Shown here piece by piece: positions 59,600-64,000 of a DNA stretch of 64,000 nt. This DNA comes from Ophioderma brevispina (taxonomy: Eukaryota > Echinodermata > Ophiuroidea > Amphilepidida > Ophiodermatidae), in contig JAMKCH010012583.1 of the NCBI GenBank assembly GCA_023653785.1, forward strand, positions 62,001-126,000, given 5' to 3'. The position numbers and the translations under genes were made by a program. The stretch's first letter is position 1, and each line of letters starts with the position of its first letter. Below the pieces are notes generated by a model. The model saw only the letters and a list, made by a program, of their open reading frames with translations. It was not told the DNA's origin and searched no databases.

Positions 59600-59740
59600 A
59601 GCCCAAAATTAATTGGTTGAGCTATGAGTTCCAAAATATTGGGCGAGATGCAGTCGAGCCCAATATTTTAAAACTCATAGCGATTATGTGCAAGGTTAAA
59701 ACTCATAGCGAGACCAATTAATATTGGGCGTAAATTGTCC
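59600..59740. repeat. Nested hairpin with GGGCGAG...CGAGCCC core
   Basis: gctatgagttccaaaatatt and gggcgagatgcagtcgagccc with aatattttaaaactcatagc form a hairpin. Flanking accaattaatattgggcg repeats the stem again (gcccaaaattaattggt), so there are two overlapping folds. Confidence 0.8.
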
Positions 59741-59886
59741 AATTTTATCATTATTATGTTTTGGATCCGATATTTTCACACACTTGGACTCCTCAAAATA
59801 TGATAATGGTTTGAATCGGACTTCAACTTTTCAAAGAAGACCTGAAAAAACGAAAACCTAACCAAACTGGAGCATACATACATAAA

Positions 59887-60335
59887 GACCTGCTCGCTAT
59901 CGCAAAATCCCCCTTCTGCTTTTCAAGCCAGGGGGATAAAAACACCTGCTCGCTATCGCAAAATCCCCCTTCTGCTTTTCAAGCCAGGGGGATAAAAACA
60001 CCTGCTCGCTATCGCAAAATCCCCCTTCTGCTTTTCAAGCCAGGGGGATAAAAACACCTGCTCGCTATCGCAAAATCCCCCTTCTGCTTTTCAAGCCAGG
60101 GGGATAAAAACACCTGCTCGCTATCGCAAAATCCCCCTTCTGCTTTTCAAGCCATGGGGATAAAAACACCTGCTCGCTATCGCAAAATCCCCCTTCTGCT
60201 TTTCAAGCCAGGGGGATAAAAACACCTGCTCGCTATCGCAAAATCCCCCTATGCTTTCAAGCCAGGGGGATAAAAACACCTGCCTCCGCTATGCAAAATC
60301 CCCTTCTTGCTTTTCAAGCAGGGGGATTTATAAAA
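59887..60335. repeat. 56-bp satellite, 8 units
   Basis: Unit starts acctgctcgctatcgcaaaa and continues tcccccttctgcttttcaag then ccagggggataaaaac. The first five or six units are almost identical; the last two carry several indels. Each unit holds a 7-bp inverted pair (atccccc / gggggat) around cttctgcttttcaagcca. Confidence 0.95.
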
Positions 60336-60340
60336 AAACA

Positions 60341-62039
60341 TATGTTGGATTGTAGAACAGCATTAAACGTGTACCAAAATGAACTGTAGGACAGTGAGAG
60401 GACACAACATTACACTGAAGAATTATCTGTTATAATATTGCACACACAGTTTATCAATATTAACCGAAATTTAATCAATTTTGATTCACACTATTTCAAA
60501 CTCCCATTATCCACAGTTCGTGTCATTGAACAAAACAGTAGTAAAAAATAGCACTAACAAAAATGAGATCTTATCAAGTGAAACACCACAATTTCACCAC
60601 ACAGCGGGGTTACTTTCCTGAGCAGGAGGGACAAGGTCAATTTTTTGGGAAACACACGCTAGTTAGAATTGCAAAGGATGAGTGTGCATAAAATGGCTGG
60701 TTTAATTCTACACCACATATTACAATGTGGAGAAATATGTTGACTGCTGTGTGCTTTAATTAAATTTGAACATAGTCATTTATTATTTCTTAAAGCGACA
60801 TGAAGAGAAAGTGTGCAGCAAGAGGAATCTATAATTGAATAAGTGTATTGTACAATTAGTAGTTCATTTTTTATTAAGGTAAAAAAGATGGTCTCTGCAG
60901 ATTGTCAGCAAAAAGGGTTGTCGTTCTTTTGGCATTTTTAGAAAAAAAAGAGAACCTATTAGGTAATATTTTTGTTTGAAATATTTTTAGACTTTCAGGA
61001 CCTGTCCACTTTAATTAAGACAATGACTGACAACAAGATTCATTACTCCATGTGACTTATGCAATCTAATTGAAAATGTTACATTTAGCTGTGAGCCACT
61101 AAGGTCCTCCTGGATAAATTGGTGATCCATCCTGCCTGTGAAGGCTGCAGTTCACTAATTACATTTATAGTCAAGAGTTTTAGCCTTGGGCTGTCACTTC
61201 ACTTGCTCCACCAATTACAGTCCTACCAGATGTCTGCCTTAAATTCTTATTTGAAGACTATCTGTTTTTGATCAATATGGATGCTGTGTTTTGTATTCAA
61301 CTAGGCTGAGTGCTATTGAAAATACTATGGTGGATTTTTTTTCATATAAAGATGTAGTGATTTTTGTAGTTTGGTGGTTTTGATGTTCTGAAGGGGTAGT
61401 GCATATTACAATGAGAATATTTTGTGTCATATTTCCTAAATATTAACCCTAACCTCCTATTTCGGTTTTTATATAGGCGTTACTGCAGGCCATATAAAGC
61501 CACAAAATATAGCCATTTCATGTTAGTTATTTACTGTAGCCCACAAAATGCCACATGTTTTTTGTAGCTGGCAGTAAAGAAGATATATATTAAGAAAGTT
61601 GTATCTATAAGACTGATGTACTTGTAAGCTACAAAAGGCTACAGCAAAAAAAGTCGGCAATGGACCTATTATCTATATTACATGTAGATAATATTGATAT
61701 GCCCAAGGGCTACAAAAAGCCACAGGGTACTTTCTAGACTAATTTACTGTAAGCCACAAAATAGCTCATTCTTTTTAAAGGGGGCAGGACATTTTTTTTG
61801 TACAATTTAACAAATTTGGTATCAACATAAAGCTTAAAATGTGCTGCTTTATTTAATGAAACAGTTTACAATGATCTCCCCATAATTTTTTTATTAATTA
61901 GCATAATAATCAACCACCCAGCCATACGCTTAAAAAACGTTTCCAAAAAAGTAACAACACCCGGCAACATCCTGGGTGATGTCAACCTGTTTAGTCGGTG
62001 TTGCCACTAGGGCACCAAGAAGCATGTGACAACATGCGA
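60341..62039. other. Flank/intron with GCCACAAAATGCC-like boxes
   Basis: From 61495 to 61765 five boxes such as gccacaaaatatagcc, gcccacaaaatgccac, gctacaaaaggctac and gggctacaaaaagccac occur at irregular spacing, each a small imperfect palindrome. No gene recognised. Confidence 0.5.
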
Positions 62040-62225
62040 TGTTGAACAGTTGTCATGGTTGTTGAAAAAGAAATCCCAACATAATTTTTATTGAGAGGCA
62101 AATTAATATGATCGGTATTCAATCTTAATAAGTACATATTCATTGTTATTTGTGCGAGATTAGAACTTTATATGACTTGTAGTAAGCGAGCAATCGTGAA
62201 TTAATCACAGCAAAGGCGAATCAAA
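62040..62225 (-). repeat. Dispersed repeat, copy 2 (partner 5487-5660)
   Basis: Reverse complement of the 5487-5660 repeat over about 180 bp, with attgctcgct, tctcgcacaaataacaatga and ctcaataaaaattatgttgg. Confidence 0.75.
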
Positions 62226-62636
62226 ATGTGCTGTAAACGGGCCGCAGGCTCCCAGCACGTAATTCTCAGGCATGGAACCATAAGCAGATTTACGTAAGTT
62301 TTAAGCCGTTATGTCTCATTTTGAACATTTAAATATGCTTCAATTTCTCTCGGACTTTTTTTGCACTTAGAGGATATTGTTGTACATACATACGCAAGGT
62401 ATTTTTTACATTTAGAGCTTTATTAACGAAGCGAAATGGATTTTCCTAACCTCACCCCCTCCAAAATACGACGCAATGTGCTCCCCACGGCACCTTACGC
62501 GTGTACCCTCTGCCTGTCATATTCACGCCCGTTTGCTCTGCACAACAGATATACACCGTGTGTAGCTCACATATCTTGTGGCGTGGTCTTACCGTGCATA
62601 ACTCATGTTTTTTCTCAGTCCGAAGGGGGTTGTTAA

Positions 62637-62766
62637 ATTACAATTCCAAGCTTTTCAGACCAAACCATTTATTAACAAGAATCTTGGCCATGAAATATTG
62701 TGCAGAAATATTCTTGAAATGAAAGTATTAGCACAAACACTGACCATTTATATCAGGGTAAATCCC
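62637..62766 (+). repeat. Local direct repeat, copy 1
   Basis: ttacaattccaagcttttca, catttattaacaagaatctt and ggccatgaaat ... gcacaaacactgaccatt recur at 62866-62994 with few changes. Confidence 0.9.
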
Positions 62767-62865
62767 CACTCTGGGTCCATAAACAGCGTGTCGATTGCAA
62801 GCCACGTTGTGTGTGGTTCATGCCCAGGGGTTCATGTTATCAGCTCATGTCAGCGCTTCTACGAA

Positions 62866-62994
62866 TTACAATTCCAAGCTTTTCAGACCAAATCATTTAT
62901 TAACAAGAATCTTGGCCATGAAATGATGTGTAGAAATATTCTTGAAATGAAAGTATTAGCACAAACACTGACCATTATCAGGGTAATTCCCCAA
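62866..62994 (+). repeat. Local direct repeat, copy 2
   Basis: About 125 bp, roughly 95% like copy 1; offset about 229 bp. The intervening ~100 bp is unique. Confidence 0.9.
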
Positions 62995-64000
62995 TATGAG
63001 TTCGGTTGACTGCAATCCGGGCCGGCAATTCTACAGCTAAACCCCCGTGTGATATGGCCATGGCAGCCTCACGAAAATACGCGACACTCAGTCTCCGATT
63101 TGCAAAATTCTACACGAAAATTCTCGTGCTATTTTGTCTAAATTGCTCTGATTTTGTACTAAATAATTTAACAAAGATTTTAATTACCAGTTCAAATGTT
63201 CTCGGCGTCCGGCAAAACGGTCATGGTTATTTTCCTTGGCATTATTTGCTACTCTGTTTCTTGCTGGAGGCTCAAACATAATATCATGAGCTTCGGTCCA
63301 TTCGGCCGGCCTGTACCTCACGTTCTCCTTCCCCAAAATCTACCCCCACGTCTTCATCAGAACTCTGCTCTGGGCTTCCACACTACAAAAGCACTTCAAA
63401 CCGCTCATCTGGCATCTCCATTTCAAATTCCTCATAATCCATTTCCATTAATTGTAAAAATGTACGAAAAAGACACCTTGTACAGATTTAAATACCGCGG
63501 TAGTCAGCTTCTGCACCTATCACCACGGGGTTGACACTTAGCGCCTGTCGTCTTTTGCTCCTTTACCCCTAAATATGGCTATGGCAAAATACGAAAGTTT
63601 GTGCATACCAACGAAATTTATGGTCCCTCCTGTATTTATTATCCTCATGGTATAGAGTTACGTGTTCACCGTTTGTAACCATGATAGTAACGAACTTCGC
63701 ATTGCAAGACTCGGCTATAAATAGCGCCCTCGTTTGCACCAAGGTCCATCCCAGTTTAAGGGGTTCGTACACTGAATGTTTCACAATGTTAATTATTTTG
63801 TTTTTCAAATTCGCCTATTTCAGTTATTTCAAGGTCGAATTTGGTATGTTTAGTATCAAAATTTAGCTCATTTAATGTTCTTTAGGTTTATTTAATCTAT
63901 TTTTATAAATCAAGGTTATATATTTTGCTACAGCCCTTGGAGTCTACACATTCGGGTCCCTTCAATTGAAATCCCCTGGAAATAGTTTAGTTCCCTACGA
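62995..64000. other. No recognised gene to the window end
   Basis: GC-richer patch at 63280-63420. Several 60-110 codon frames on both strands, none with a known domain. The upstream PLC-beta X-domain exon was looked for on the minus strand and not found. Confidence 0.4.

Noticed and set aside
57147..60335. Regularly repeated arrays that might look like CRISPR
   Set aside because: Units are contiguous tandem repeats (32 bp and 56 bp) without unique spacers, in animal DNA.

Overview
The window is animal (metazoan) nuclear DNA: AT-rich, with short exons bounded by GT/AG introns, dense miniature inverted-repeat elements (MITEs), minisatellites, microsatellites and LINE remnants. There are no operons or prokaryotic signals. 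The repeat style (AGGTCA-type minisatellites, aatggcggccatttt foldbacks, TTAA-flanked MITEs) fits a marine invertebrate, perhaps a deuterostome, but the species cannot be named from sequence alone.

The one host gene I can identify runs across most of the window on the minus strand: a phosphoinositide phospholipase C beta of the PLCB4/NorpA type. Fifteen exons (fourteen well supported, one tentative) lie between 57121 and 7091. In gene order they encode the end of the catalytic X domain (57037-57121, 55419-55491), a long low-complexity X-Y linker (54130-54175?, 50783-50830, 45529-45672, 43573-43830, 41118-41156, 37333-37398, 29863-29930, 20430-20516 and the first part of 14431-14527), and the catalytic Y domain (14431-14527, 12177-12261, 8070-8142, 7822-7873, 7091-7245). 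Reading phases agree at every junction except the one between the first two exons, where a one-base discrepancy coincides with other homopolymer-type anomalies. The 5' exons (PH, EF hands, most of X) and 3' exons (C2, C-terminal coiled coil) were not found and probably lie outside the window.

The remainder is intron or flank. 1-7090: AGGTCA and CCCCTCCCCAACA minisatellites plus repeat fragments. 7.2-14.5 kb: Y-domain exons with MITEs, a 1.15 kb direct duplication and a partial copy of a coding exon. 15-20 kb: a mariner-type MITE, a LINE 3' end and TTAA-flanked MITEs. 22-28 kb: several foldback elements with long inverted arms. 30-37 kb: a hAT-type MITE, two nested hairpins, and three diverged copies of a ~250-400 bp repeat ending beside a linker exon. 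44-55 kb: further MITEs and foldbacks. 57.1-58.1 kb: a degenerate 32-bp tandem repeat next to an exon. 59.9-60.3 kb: a 56-bp satellite. The last 3.5 kb holds short direct repeats and no recognised gene.

The most interesting biology is the linker. In vertebrate PLC-beta the X-Y linker is a short acidic autoinhibitory segment. Here it is roughly 250-265 residues, Ser/Lys/Arg-rich in its first half, and built mostly from small symmetric exons (48, 144, 258, 39, 66 and 87 nt, all multiples of three) that could be skipped singly without a frameshift. The second theme is a set of nested hairpins that share a GGGCGAG...CGAGCCC-like core but have unrelated stems.
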